The position numbers and the translations under genes were made by a program. From Fibrobacteria bacterium (GTDB lineage Bacteria; Fibrobacterota; Fibrobacteria; UBA11236): a stretch of DNA of 52,205 nucleotides. The stretch spans positions 1 to 52,205 of the forward strand of contig JADGQO010000113.1 in assembly GCA_017881725.1 (NCBI GenBank). Reading direction: 5' to 3'. The notes beneath the pieces are model-generated. The model ran no database searches. It was not told the origin of the DNA and saw nothing but the letters and a program-made list of their open reading frames with translations. Positions within the stretch are counted from its first letter, which is position 1. Each line of letters opens with the position of its first letter. This document shows, in pieces, positions 36,447 through 44,254 of the stretch.

Positions 36447-36773
36447 ATGGCGAAGAGTCTGGCTCAGATCGAAGAGAAAGTCGCTGGCATCAAACAGAAG
36501 CTGCTGGAGCTTGGGGAAATGAGGCCCGGGTCACTGACGCATCAGTACCACAAGCCGAAGGAGAAGAAAGGCGGGTTCTACCAGATCAGTTACACACACA
36601 AAATGCGGAGCAAAACGGAATACGTACGACCGGAATTCGTAAAGGACCTACGCGATCAAATCGCCTCCTTCAAGAACTTCAAACGGCTCGTTCAACAATG
36701 GACTGATCTCGCCATCGAGCACTCCCGCCTAAAAATCGCAGCGGCAAAAAAGGCGGGAAAGGGGTCAACTTGA
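36447..36773 (+). CDS. Small IS-associated protein, DUF6788-like
   Basis: This 108-aa basic protein is encoded inside the insertion sequence and read divergently from the transposase. It begins with a helical segment (AQIEEKVAGIKQKLLELG), then GSLTHQYHKP, and a core with GGFYQISYTHKMRSKTEYV and KDLRDQIASFKNFKRLVQQW, which resembles the DUF6788 family found beside transposases. Many Lys/Arg residues suggest nucleic-acid binding, but its role is unknown. AGAAGGAGGGG precedes ATG 36447, much stronger than the transposase start. The TGA stop lies within the inner arm of a hairpin at the right end of the element. Confidence 0.85.
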   Translation: MAKSLAQIEEKVAGIKQKLLELGEMRPGSLTHQYHKPKEKKGGFYQISYTHKMRSKTEYVRPEFVKDLRDQIASFKNFKRLVQQWTDLAIEHSRLKIAAAKKAGKGST

Positions 36774-36800
36774 GCGGGGAGAACTCCCCACTCTCAAGTT
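36767..36800. repeat. Hairpin at the right end of the insertion sequence
   Basis: AACTTGAG pairs with CTCAAGTT (8 bp), and GGGGAG with CTCCCC (6 bp), around a 2-base loop and a small internal loop. The outer 3' arm is the right terminal repeat, so the element ends in a nearly head-to-head second copy of its own tip. No T tract follows, so intrinsic termination is doubtful. Confidence 0.7.
36780..36798 (-). repeat. Right terminal inverted repeat of the insertion sequence
   Basis: Read on the minus strand, CTTGAGAGTGGGGAGTTCT matches the left end at 18 of 19 bases. It is followed by the second TTAGTAA. Confidence 0.9.
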
Positions 36801-36805
36801 AGTAA
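36799..36805. repeat. Target site duplication, right copy (TTAGTAA)
   Basis: Identical to 34904-34910. Removing the element and one copy restores a short gap of about 40 bases between the stops of nuoN and batE. Confidence 0.85.
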
Positions 36806-36847
36806 CAGTACCACGCTCTCGTAAGCGATTATCTCTCGAAGTGCGAG

Positions 36848-37633
36848 CTAGACTTTTCCGAGGTCGGAGAGGCGGACAAATCCGCCTTTTCCATTCAACA
36901 ACTTCACCGATACCCAGTCGCCCCGCGTCTCCACGATTTCAAATTTTGTGCCTTCATGCACCTGGATCAAAACCGGGAAATTCTCGCCTGGACCGCTGAA
37001 CATTTCCACGGCTTGCTTCAGCACGATTCCGTATTGTAACGATTCCTGTTGGTTAATCTTATAGGCCAATGACGGCGCGATGCCACAGAGGGCCAATCCC
37101 GCGAAAACCATCAGGGTATAGAGGGCCGCTCGCAGGCCTGCCCCGGCGTATAGGCAGAGTACCGCAGTCATGAAAATTCCCGTGAACAAGGCTAGACAAA
37201 TCCAGAGTCCTTGGTTGATGGAGAAAGTGTTGTGCATCGCCCAGATCAACTTGGTAAGGAAATTGTTTTCGGGCGCGGGATTTTTATCCACGATTTGCGC
37301 ATTGATGAAGCGCAGGTTCGCGTCGATGTCCTGATCATCCGGAGCAAGTTTCTTGGCCTTTTCGTAGTAGAGAATGGCCATGCCGAGTTGGTTTTCCCGG
37401 AACATGGCGTTGGCATAATTGAAATAAAGGCGCGAGTCCGCGACGCCTTCGTCAATCGCGGTCCGGTACAGGTCGGCCGCTTTCTTAAAATCGGTTTTCT
37501 CGTAGGCGGCATTTGCCTCTTGGAAGGATCGGTTGGCGCGCGCCAAGGCATCCGCAGAGGGCTTGGCAAAAACTTTCCCCAAGGTCAGGGTCACGAGGAA
37601 GATGGTAAGGGCGATGTTGCGCAGGGGTATCAT
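36848..37633 (-). CDS. batE: BatE-like TPR/SH3 protein
   Basis: This 261-aa exported, membrane-anchored protein is the last gene of the Bat operon. It has a signal peptide (IALTIFLVTLTLGKVFA), a TPR pair at about 35-110 (SRLYFNYANAMFRENQLGMAILYYEKAKKL), two transmembrane helices at about 133-155 and 162-182, and a C-terminal bacterial SH3 domain (GENFPVLIQVHEGTKFEIV, GDWVSVKLLNGKGGFVR). This order matches BatE of Bacteroides aerotolerance operons. The start at 37633 overlaps the batD stop (ATGA); the longer frame upstream lies inside batD. BatE is thought to act with the VWA proteins in the periplasm; the exact role is not established. Confidence 0.85.
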   Translation of the reverse strand: MIPLRNIALTIFLVTLTLGKVFAKPSADALARANRSFQEANAAYEKTDFKKAADLYRTAIDEGVADSRLYFNYANAMFRENQLGMAILYYEKAKKLAPDDQDIDANLRFINAQIVDKNPAPENNFLTKLIWAMHNTFSINQGLWICLALFTGIFMTAVLCLYAGAGLRAALYTLMVFAGLALCGIAPSLAYKINQQESLQYGIVLKQAVEMFSGPGENFPVLIQVHEGTKFEIVETRGDWVSVKLLNGKGGFVRLSDLGKV

Positions 37634-39453
37634 AGTTCCCGGTCCAGTTTTCGAAGAAGGGTTTCCGCCGTATCCAACGCTTCTTTCCATGTCTTGTCGT
37701 CGCGTTGCGACCCGCCGAACTGACCGAAGTCGCAGAGTTGCAGCAGCTTGCCGTATTCGACCGAAATCGCTTCCGGCAGGCCATGCACCACCAATTTTGC
37801 CTTCGCTTCCTCTTCGGTAAGCCCGCGGAATTCAATGTTCAATTTGTCGCTCACGAAACCGACTACGGCTTGGGACAGGGCTTTATAAAAATCACGCGAG
37901 TTTTTTTGCTTCAGCGCCTCGTTAGCCTCTTTCAAGCGAAGGCGAAGTTGGGCGCTCGCCTGGGTTTTACGTTTCAAAGTCGCGTCCGATTGCAGCCTAT
38001 GACTGCGGCGGCGAATCACGAGCAAGAGTCCGAAGACTATGGGGGAGGGGAGGAACAGCAACCAATACCACAGTTCCCGATACAGGAAATCATCCTCACT
38101 GTGCAGCGCGCCATTCCCAATCTTGATATGCCGGATGTCGGACCCGATGTCCGTGATCTCACGTTGGCTCATCACATGGGTCGGGGCGGCTTCGGACTCT
38201 TTGCCTTGAGTCACGGTCAACGTGATAGGCTGGGATTTCGCCTCGGTAAAAATCTTCCGGTTCGGATCGAAATACGGGAAGGCTACCGGGCCTAGGTTGT
38301 ACTCGCCCTTGCGGTGGGGAACAATCACGTATTTGAAGGTCTTGGTCGAGACGAGGGTCGTTCCCTGGATGGTGGAGGTAGAGGTAATTTCCGGATCGAA
38401 AACTTCGAATTGCGACAAATCGGGCAAACGGGGTTTGGTCAAGGTTTTCGGCTGTCCGTCCCCGCGAATGGTTATGGTCAAGGTCAACGCTTCGCCCGAT
38501 GCCAGCGTGGTTTTATCCGCCGTGGCCGTCAGGGAAAATTGACCGACCGCGCCGGTAAAATCGGCCGGAGCGCCTTCCGGCAGAGAGGCAATTTCCATGG
38601 AAATGGGATTGGCCACCGATGTCAACGTCACGACTTGTCCGCCACCGAAAAAGTCGTCGTCGAACATATCGAAGACGGAACCTTGCCGGCGCTGCCGCCC
38701 GCGCGTCACTTGCTGGTATTCCACCGGAATGCCGGACAGTTCCGCTTTTCCAACCAACAGCGGAAATAGTACGATGCGCACATCATAAACCCGGGTATCC
38801 TGACCGTTGATTTTCACGACCTTCGGTTCGATATTCTTATCCAGCCGCTGGAAGAAAAATTTCTCCCCGATCAATTTCTGTAATTCGTTCGGGTAGTTGA
38901 TTTGCTGCACCCCCTGGCCGGCAATGATGCGCAGGGTATACAAGACCTGTTCGCCCACGAAGGCGGATTTCTTGCTGAGGGTCGGAACCGTGTTCAGCGC
39001 CGCTTCCTGTTTGGTCACGGTAACGCTGGCGCTACCCATTTGACGATCATAATCCTTGTAGGTGTACCGGATGGGGCCGACTGGGAAGGTTCCGGGTTTC
39101 TGCGCTGTGAGCTTAAATACGAAGGTCGTGATATACAGATTGCGTTGCGATATCCGCCCATTGATGATCGACGTTTGCATGCTTCGGGACGTTCCGGTTG
39201 ATTTCGCGACGGTGAACTTGTCCAAACCTTCCACCGTCGGCCAGGGCAAATTGGCCGCGTTATCGTCGGCCGTGACCTGGACCGATAGTTGGAACGGCTC
39301 GCCCACGCCCACGTCCTTGGCGGAAATCGAGGCTTCCGCGGAAATTTCCGCGCGCGCGGAAGTGGCGAACAAGCAGACGATCGTGCATATCAAAGCGAAA
39401 AATGCTCCGAATGGCCTATGGGAGAAGTCGAATTTATTGCCTACGAACGGCAT
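37630..39453 (-). CDS. batD: BatD oxygen-tolerance protein
   Basis: This 607-aa protein has a signal peptide (FFALICTIVCLFATSARA) and a long periplasmic region of repeated beta-sandwich domains (residues about 35-440). It contains SAKDVGVGEPFQLSVQV, KSAFVGEQVLYTLRI, and KTTLASGEALTLTITIRGDG, the recurring VG-E/A-G-E strand pattern of BatD. One transmembrane helix follows at about 472-490 (WYWLLFLPSPIVFGLLLVI), then a cytoplasmic helical tail of about 110 residues (NEALKQKNSRDFYKAL, GLTEEEAKAKLV). ATG 39453 is chosen because it overlaps the preceding stop (TAATG). It probably works with BatA/BatB at the inner membrane. Confidence 0.93.
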   Translation of the reverse strand: MPFVGNKFDFSHRPFGAFFALICTIVCLFATSARAEISAEASISAKDVGVGEPFQLSVQVTADDNAANLPWPTVEGLDKFTVAKSTGTSRSMQTSIINGRISQRNLYITTFVFKLTAQKPGTFPVGPIRYTYKDYDRQMGSASVTVTKQEAALNTVPTLSKKSAFVGEQVLYTLRIIAGQGVQQINYPNELQKLIGEKFFFQRLDKNIEPKVVKINGQDTRVYDVRIVLFPLLVGKAELSGIPVEYQQVTRGRQRRQGSVFDMFDDDFFGGGQVVTLTSVANPISMEIASLPEGAPADFTGAVGQFSLTATADKTTLASGEALTLTITIRGDGQPKTLTKPRLPDLSQFEVFDPEITSTSTIQGTTLVSTKTFKYVIVPHRKGEYNLGPVAFPYFDPNRKIFTEAKSQPITLTVTQGKESEAAPTHVMSQREITDIGSDIRHIKIGNGALHSEDDFLYRELWYWLLFLPSPIVFGLLLVIRRRSHRLQSDATLKRKTQASAQLRLRLKEANEALKQKNSRDFYKALSQAVVGFVSDKLNIEFRGLTEEEAKAKLVVHGLPEAISVEYGKLLQLCDFGQFGGSQRDDKTWKEALDTAETLLRKLDREL

Positions 39454-40079
39454 TACCAATCCTTCTCCACGCTCACGGGCTTCCTCTGGCGATGCTGCAT
39501 GTTTTGATGTTCCCGCTTCTCGTCGTCCTGATAGGAATTTAACAATCGTTCGGCGTCTTCCTTGCTCATCTCGCCGGGCTTGGCGGGAGCGGCTTTTTGG
39601 CCTTCGTCCTTATCGGTATCCTTGGGTTCGGGCTGCTGGGGTTCCTGATTCCCATTTTTCTTTTGATCGTCCGGTTTCTTATCCTTATCCTTATTTTGCC
39701 CTTTGTCTTTGTCCTGATCCTTCTTCTGATTTTTTTGCTTTTGTTGGTCTTTCTTGTCCTGCGAATCTTTTTGGCTGCTGGAGTCCTTTTTATCCTCTTG
39801 GTTTTTATTTTTTTCGCCGCCTTGGGAGGATGATCCGCCCTGGTCTTTTTTCTGCTGATCCTTCATTTGCTTCAACTGGTTCGCCAAGGCCTTGAGTCTG
39901 GCATCGTTCGGATATTTCCGGATGGCTTCCTCGACATCGATGGAAGCCTCCTGCATCCGACCCTGGATGTATTTTGCTGCGGCACCGTGCAAATAATCAT
40001 CCACCGATTTTTCCGAAGCCCAAATATTTCCGACAAGAAGAAGGCACAAACCCAAAATAAGCTTTCCGGTGATTTTCAT
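39453..40079 (-). CDS. BatC-like protein with charged low-complexity tail
   Basis: This 208-aa exported protein has a signal peptide (KLILGLCLLLVGNIWAS) and one TPR-like helical pair (about 28-70, AAAKYIQGRMQEASIDVEEAIRKYP). From about 72 to 165 there is an extreme Lys/Asp/Gln/Ser run with many DKKDQ and KKDQDK repeats, then Pro/Glu/Lys-rich sequence and a conserved-looking end with EDAERLLNSYQDDEKR. The terminal helix plus TPR resembles BatC, where the EAERLL/D segment recurs. Its start overlaps the stop of the next upstream gene and its stop overlaps batD. A disordered periplasmic tether is plausible; the function is unknown. Confidence 0.75.
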   Translation of the reverse strand: MKITGKLILGLCLLLVGNIWASEKSVDDYLHGAAAKYIQGRMQEASIDVEEAIRKYPNDARLKALANQLKQMKDQQKKDQGGSSSQGGEKNKNQEDKKDSSSQKDSQDKKDQQKQKNQKKDQDKDKGQNKDKDKKPDDQKKNGNQEPQQPEPKDTDKDEGQKAAPAKPGEMSKEDAERLLNSYQDDEKREHQNMQHRQRKPVSVEKDW

Positions 40080-41185
40080 ATCACCCCCACGCCCGGCTGC
40101 TGGGCCCGTGGATCCTGGCCTTGAGGCGGAGTCGGAGTTTCCCCTCGCAGGATTTTCAGCACATCGTCGATTCGTTGAACGAAACTTTGATAGGTTACGG
40201 CAGTCTTATCAGATTGAATCACGGCTTCCAACATTGACTTCGCTTCGGCATATCGCCTTTGCTGCACCAATTGCATGGCGCGCGCCAGGATGTCCTTCGC
40301 TTTTTCGGAAGGTTCCGGCGGCGGCTGTTTTTGTCCGTTCTGCTGTTGCTTTTGATCCTGCTTCTGTCGATCCAGCAATTCCTTGATGCGGGCCTGCACG
40401 ACTTCGATGTTGCGTTTCGCATCTTTGTTATCGGGCGCGATTTCCAGGGACTTTTTATAAGACGCCATTGCTTCGCGGTAGTCCTCGATGCCTTCCTGAT
40501 GCCCACCCTGAATCGCGAACTCTCCCTTGCGGAATTGGGCGTTACCGAGGTTGTAATAGGCCTTGGCCGCTATCGAAGCATCGTCGCCATGGAGCGCCTT
40601 TTTGAATTCCTTAATGGCGTCATCATATTTTTTCTTCCGAAACTGGGCATCGCCCATGTTATAGGCCAACGCCTGCGATTCCGGTTGATCCAATTGCGCT
40701 TCAGCGTAATTTTGCAGCGCCTGGTCATAGTCGCCGGAGGCGTAAGCATTCGCGCCGCGTTTGCCGGGCGAACCGCCCGCGCCCAGGAGACGTTTCAATT
40801 TCGAAAACAGCGACGGTTTTTTTCCCGAGTTCCGGTCCAGTTGGGAAAGCAAATCCTCCCCGGAGCCGTTACTACCGATTCCGCCGCTGCCGCCATTTGC
40901 ACCCAGATTGGATCCGGAGCCGTTGGACCCTAGGCCGGGAGATGCCGTGCCTGGTGCGTTGTCCAATTGGACGCCGCGAGAGATTTGCGCGCCGGATGAA
41001 CCCGAGGTCTGGGCTGATCCGGAATCGGGTGCGACTTGGATTTGCGACCAGCACGGAGCGAGGTAGAGTACGCCCAGTGCCATCGCAAAAGGCGCGAATC
41101 TCCCGGTAAAGATCCCAAGGGCTTTCTCGGACGTAACCTTGAGGTTACGTCGACGCGTCCACCCGGAGAGGAAGCGGTTCATCAT
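40076..41185 (-). CDS. TPR-repeat periplasmic protein (BatC-like)
   Basis: This 369-aa protein has an export signal after a basic n-region (FAMALGVLYLAPCWS, about 32-46). It then has a Gly/Ser/Ala/Asn-rich linker (about 50-105) and three to four TPRs (about 128-245: ANAYASGDYDQALQNYAEA, AYNMGDAQFRKKKYDDAIKEFKKAL, AYYNLGNAQFRKGEF). A Gln/Lys-rich break follows, then a final TPR-like pair (LARAMQLVQQRRYAEAKSML). ATG 41185 follows GGGAGGTT and overlaps the batB stop. With the next gene it appears to split or duplicate the BatC role. An exact GTAAC-N6-GTTAC dyad lies in its N-terminal coding part. Confidence 0.82.
   Translation of the reverse strand: MMNRFLSGWTRRRNLKVTSEKALGIFTGRFAPFAMALGVLYLAPCWSQIQVAPDSGSAQTSGSSGAQISRGVQLDNAPGTASPGLGSNGSGSNLGANGGSGGIGSNGSGEDLLSQLDRNSGKKPSLFSKLKRLLGAGGSPGKRGANAYASGDYDQALQNYAEAQLDQPESQALAYNMGDAQFRKKKYDDAIKEFKKALHGDDASIAAKAYYNLGNAQFRKGEFAIQGGHQEGIEDYREAMASYKKSLEIAPDNKDAKRNIEVVQARIKELLDRQKQDQKQQQNGQKQPPPEPSEKAKDILARAMQLVQQRRYAEAKSMLEAVIQSDKTAVTYQSFVQRIDDVLKILRGETPTPPQGQDPRAQQPGVGVI
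41131..41150. repeat. GTAAC-N6-GTTAC dyad, exact copy 4
   Basis: Arms ACGTAACC and GGTTACGT (8 bp) flank TTGA, the most symmetrical copy. It lies near the 5' end of the TPR gene; on the minus strand it encodes N-L-K-V-T in the same codon phase as the other copies. Confidence 0.55.
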
Positions 41186-42207
41186 GTGAACCTCCCGGCC
41201 CACTCCTTGCGGCGGCTCTTGCGATCCGATATCAACATTTCGGCCACCAATAAGACCAAGGCGATGCCTAGCGGGATTTGAAACCGGTCTTCGAACTGGC
41301 TCATGCGTTCCGATTCAAGCTCCCGCTTCTCCATCTTATTGATTTCCTTGAGTATTTCATCCAACTCAAACCGACCCGGTTCGGCGTGATAATACTTTCC
41401 GTTAGTCGCCAGCGCGATTTTTTGCAAGAGTACTTCGTCCAGGCTGGACGTGACGATGTTGCCTTCCGAGTCTTTTTTATAGGACACGTTTCCCTGCTCG
41501 TCCTTCAGCGGAATCGGCACCCCGCTCGGCAAACCGATGCCCACCGTATACACGATGACTCCTTGGCGCGCGGCTTCTTCCGCCATCTTTTCGGCCCCTC
41601 CGCTATGATCCTCGCCGTCGGTGAGCAATACCACGACCCGGTATTTCCGATCACGGGGATCGAAGGCTTTGATACTGGCCTCCAAAGCGGCGCCTATGTC
41701 CGTGCCCGGTGTCTGGATTAAATCCGGATTGAGCACGTCGAGAAAAATTTTGAAGGCGCTATAATCCATGGTCAATGGGCATTGCAGGAAAGGCTCGCCC
41801 TCGAAAGCGACCAGGGCCACGCGATCCCCGCCCAGACGATCCACGAACTTGCTGATCTCCTGTTTGGATCGCGCGAGGCGATTGGGTTTGATATCCTCGG
41901 CGTACATGGAAAGCGACACGTCGACGGCGACCACCACGTCCAGGCCTTTGCGGCGCATCAATTCCATCTTGGTCCCGAATTGGGGTCGCGCCAGGGCCAA
42001 CACGGCGAAGAAGGCGACCATGAGGAGAAGGCAAGCTTTAAGCACCTGGCGGCCACGCGAGATTCCATCGGTCATGCGCTTGAGCATTTCGACCTGGGCG
42101 AAACGGCGTAAAGTCCGGCCTTTTTTGCGGAAGGCGTATAAAAAGAATCCCGCCAACACGGGCAAAACCAGCATGAGCCAGAACATATGGGGCGCGGCGA
42201 ATCTCAT
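41182..42207 (-). CDS. batB: BatB, membrane-anchored VWA-domain protein
   Basis: This 341-aa protein has two N-terminal transmembrane helices (about 8-27 and 57-73), a periplasmic or cytoplasmic von Willebrand factor A domain (about 88-290) and a C-terminal helix (about 313-331). The metal-ion-dependent adhesion site is complete: DVSLSM at 96-101, the Thr in QTPGTDIGAAL and LLTDGEDHSGG. The pre-VWA motif ALARPQFG is typical of BatA/BatB. It resembles its neighbour batA and arose by the usual tandem duplication. Both boundaries overlap neighbouring genes by 4 bases. A protein-interaction role with MoxR is inferred from the family. Confidence 0.93.
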   Translation of the reverse strand: MRFAAPHMFWLMLVLPVLAGFFLYAFRKKGRTLRRFAQVEMLKRMTDGISRGRQVLKACLLLMVAFFAVLALARPQFGTKMELMRRKGLDVVVAVDVSLSMYAEDIKPNRLARSKQEISKFVDRLGGDRVALVAFEGEPFLQCPLTMDYSAFKIFLDVLNPDLIQTPGTDIGAALEASIKAFDPRDRKYRVVVLLTDGEDHSGGAEKMAEEAARQGVIVYTVGIGLPSGVPIPLKDEQGNVSYKKDSEGNIVTSSLDEVLLQKIALATNGKYYHAEPGRFELDEILKEINKMEKRELESERMSQFEDRFQIPLGIALVLLVAEMLISDRKSRRKEWAGRFT

Positions 42208-43202
42208 GGGATTTTCATGAACCTCGTATTGGCCAGGGCCGTTTCCAATAGCAACACCAACAAAGCGATGATGAGGATGTTGCGGAACAGCTCATGGTAC
42301 CGATAATAGCTGGTGGTTTTGATTTCGCTTTTTTCGAGCTTGTCGATGTTCTGGTAAATTTCCTCCAGGGTTTTTGAATCCTGGGCGCGGTAGAAAACGC
42401 CTCCCGTCGCCGACGCGATGTTCCGCAAGGTCGGTACGTCCACGTCCGTCTTCACCGAGACGATGCGTTTGCCGAACATGGGATCGTCGATTTCCATGGG
42501 CTGTTCGCCGTCCTTGCCGACACCGATGGTATAGATCTTGATGCCCAGTGCCTTGGCTGCTTTCGCGGCAGTGATGGGATCCACCTCGCCGCTGTTATTG
42601 GCGCCGTCGGTCAGCAGCACGATGATTTTGCTCTTCGCCGAGGTTTGCCGCAGGCGGTTGGTCGCGTTCAGGATGGCCGTTCCGATGGCCGTGCCATCCT
42701 CGACCATGCCGAAGTCCACGCGGCGCAGGAACTGGATCAGGATTCCGTAGTCCAGCGTCAATGGGCATTGGGTAAAACTCGTGCCCGAAAATATCACCAG
42801 GCCCATGCGATCGTTCTTGCGGCCCAGGACGAAATCCTCCATCACCTTTTTCGCGACGAACAGACGGTTGTTCGGCTTGAAGTCCATGGTTTTCATGGAA
42901 CCGGAAATATCCAGGGCCAGCATGATGTCGATGCCGTTGGTTGTGACGTCCTCAATGGCTTCGCCGTATTGGGGGCGGGCCAGGGCGAGGCACATCAAGG
43001 CAATGGCGCATAGCCGCAAGAGGAGCAGGATATGGCGGGCGCGGTAGGCCATGCTGGCCGGCACGCGTTTGATGATGGCCAGGGAGGGAAACCGGATGCT
43101 CGCCTTGCGGCGCTGATTCTTGCGGAAATAATCCCAGGCCAACAGGGGGATGACAGCAAGTCCCGCCAGAAAATACGGATTCTGGAAATGGGGAAGGTTC
43201 AT
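42204..43202 (-). CDS. batA: BatA, membrane-anchored VWA-domain protein
   Basis: This 332-aa protein has two N-terminal transmembrane helices (about 10-25 and 57-75), LALARPQYG, a VWA domain (about 88-285) with an intact MIDAS (DISGSM at 98-103, DGTAIGTAI, LLTDGANNSG) and a C-terminal helix (about 311-325). The canonical DxSxS is perfect here, whereas BatB has DVSLS. Aromatic-rich GVFYRAQDSKTLEEIY near the end is typical of BatA. Start and stop each overlap the adjacent gene by 4 bases, so translation is coupled. Confidence 0.94.
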   Translation of the reverse strand: MNLPHFQNPYFLAGLAVIPLLAWDYFRKNQRRKASIRFPSLAIIKRVPASMAYRARHILLLLRLCAIALMCLALARPQYGEAIEDVTTNGIDIMLALDISGSMKTMDFKPNNRLFVAKKVMEDFVLGRKNDRMGLVIFSGTSFTQCPLTLDYGILIQFLRRVDFGMVEDGTAIGTAILNATNRLRQTSAKSKIIVLLTDGANNSGEVDPITAAKAAKALGIKIYTIGVGKDGEQPMEIDDPMFGKRIVSVKTDVDVPTLRNIASATGGVFYRAQDSKTLEEIYQNIDKLEKSEIKTTSYYRYHELFRNILIIALLVLLLETALANTRFMKIP

Positions 43203-44254
43203 GCTTTGCCCCCCGTAACTGTGGCGTTACCTGGGGCCGTGGTCCCATCCTCGCGCGGCCGGGTTTGTCTCAGGAAGTCTTCCGTTTGGGCCAGCCATTG
43301 CACGGCCTCGGCCTCGTTTAAAGCGGCATTCGCGAATTTGACCAAATCAGTGGCGTCGCAGAATTTCCCCAACCAATCCTTTTGAGCCATGGTAATCGGA
43401 TATTTTTTCACTCCGACTAAAAACTCCGAGGTGGTTTGTTCGAGAGCTTCGACGCCATACCGTCGGCTGATATACCGGCGCAAGGATTCCGATAGTTGGA
43501 AACAAAATTCGCGGGCGCGATTTTGGCGAATCAGGATCATGGTTTTCAAGGCGATTAGCGCTTCCATCGCCTCTTCGAAAGGCGGCAACGGTGGCTTTTC
43601 CGGAGCCGGCGCGTTTTTCTTTCGCAGTCGACGCCAGAAGAAATATCCGGCGAGGGCCAAAACCGCGGCGCCTATTCCGTAAAGCAACCAGGGTCGTCCC
43701 GATTTGGGTTCGATCAAGCCCGCGATGTCGGCGATGTCCTTCACCGTTTCCGGCGAAGTCCGAACCACATTGATTTCGATGGGCTGAGTGTAAAAACCGG
43801 CGACGACGGCAGTATCGTTGCCCTTGCGGTAAAGGACCACTTGAGGCGGAAGCGTGTATTTCCCGACGGTAAAAGTCGAAAGATTGAAATGCCACGTTTG
43901 GATTTTCAGCGCACCGGCCGGTTTGGGATCTTCAGCCTGGTAATCCTTGACTTCGAAGGCGCCCAGGTTCCCGAGCACGGAAGGCAGCTCGACATTTCCT
44001 TCCTTGGGATAAACCACCTTGATTTCGTATTGGATGCGATCGCCGATGGTGATTTCCGATCGGTCCACCTGGGAGGAAATGTCCAGCCCGTTTTTCCCCA
44101 GTGTCGTTGAGGTGGCGGACGTGGGGCTTCCCGATGCTTGGGTTGCCGGAGCCAGGGTCGTGGCCGCAGGGCTGGCCGAATGACCCGGCATGGATCCCAC
44201 TATATATGCCGTAGCGAAGGCAAATAGATATGACGCTGGTCGGAGGCAACTCAT
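43199..44254 (-). CDS. Short BatD-like / DUF4381-type membrane protein
   Basis: This 351-aa protein has a signal peptide (YLFAFATAYIVGSMPGHSA), a Ser/Thr/Ala/Pro-rich spacer, a single beta-sandwich domain (about 56-170: DISSQVDRSEITIGDRIQYEIKVVYP, a BatD-like strand) and one transmembrane helix (about 195-212, LLYGIGAAVLALAGYFFW). A cytoplasmic helical tail follows (about 225-320: EEAMEALIALK, RAREFCFQLSESLRRYISRRYGVEALEQTTSEFL). It occupies the position of the DUF4381-type gene before batA in many Bat operons. Start 44254 overlaps the preceding stop (ATGA). An exact GTAAC-N6-GTTAC dyad lies at its 3' end. The name is by architecture and position. Confidence 0.8.
   Translation of the reverse strand: MSCLRPASYLFAFATAYIVGSMPGHSASPAATTLAPATQASGSPTSATSTTLGKNGLDISSQVDRSEITIGDRIQYEIKVVYPKEGNVELPSVLGNLGAFEVKDYQAEDPKPAGALKIQTWHFNLSTFTVGKYTLPPQVVLYRKGNDTAVVAGFYTQPIEINVVRTSPETVKDIADIAGLIEPKSGRPWLLYGIGAAVLALAGYFFWRRLRKKNAPAPEKPPLPPFEEAMEALIALKTMILIRQNRAREFCFQLSESLRRYISRRYGVEALEQTTSEFLVGVKKYPITMAQKDWLGKFCDATDLVKFANAALNEAEAVQWLAQTEDFLRQTRPREDGTTAPGNATVTGGKA
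43215..43230. repeat. GTAAC-N6-GTTAC dyad, exact copy 5
   Basis: GTAAC-TGTGGC-GTTAC lies just before the 3' end of the short BatD-like gene, about 12 bases from the batA start. On the minus strand it encodes G-N-A-T-V-T in the same codon phase as the other copies. Confidence 0.55.

Larger units (their letters stand above)
34911..36798. mobile_element. Insertion sequence with divergent transposase and DUF6788-type partner
   Basis: This 1,888-bp element is bounded by 19-bp terminal inverted repeats (18/19 identical) and a 7-bp direct duplication TTAGTAA. It carries a minus-strand DDE transposase with IS4-like YREK features and a plus-strand small gene, divergently arranged around a short AT-rich gap. 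Intact ends, an intact transposase and an identical target duplication suggest a recent, possibly still active copy. It separates nuoN from the convergent Bat operon. The IS family cannot be fixed without a search of ISfinder. Confidence 0.92.

Noticed and set aside
36767-36800. Intrinsic terminator at the right end of the insertion sequence
   Set aside because: The hairpin is strong but no T tract follows on either strand; it is better explained as part of the element end.
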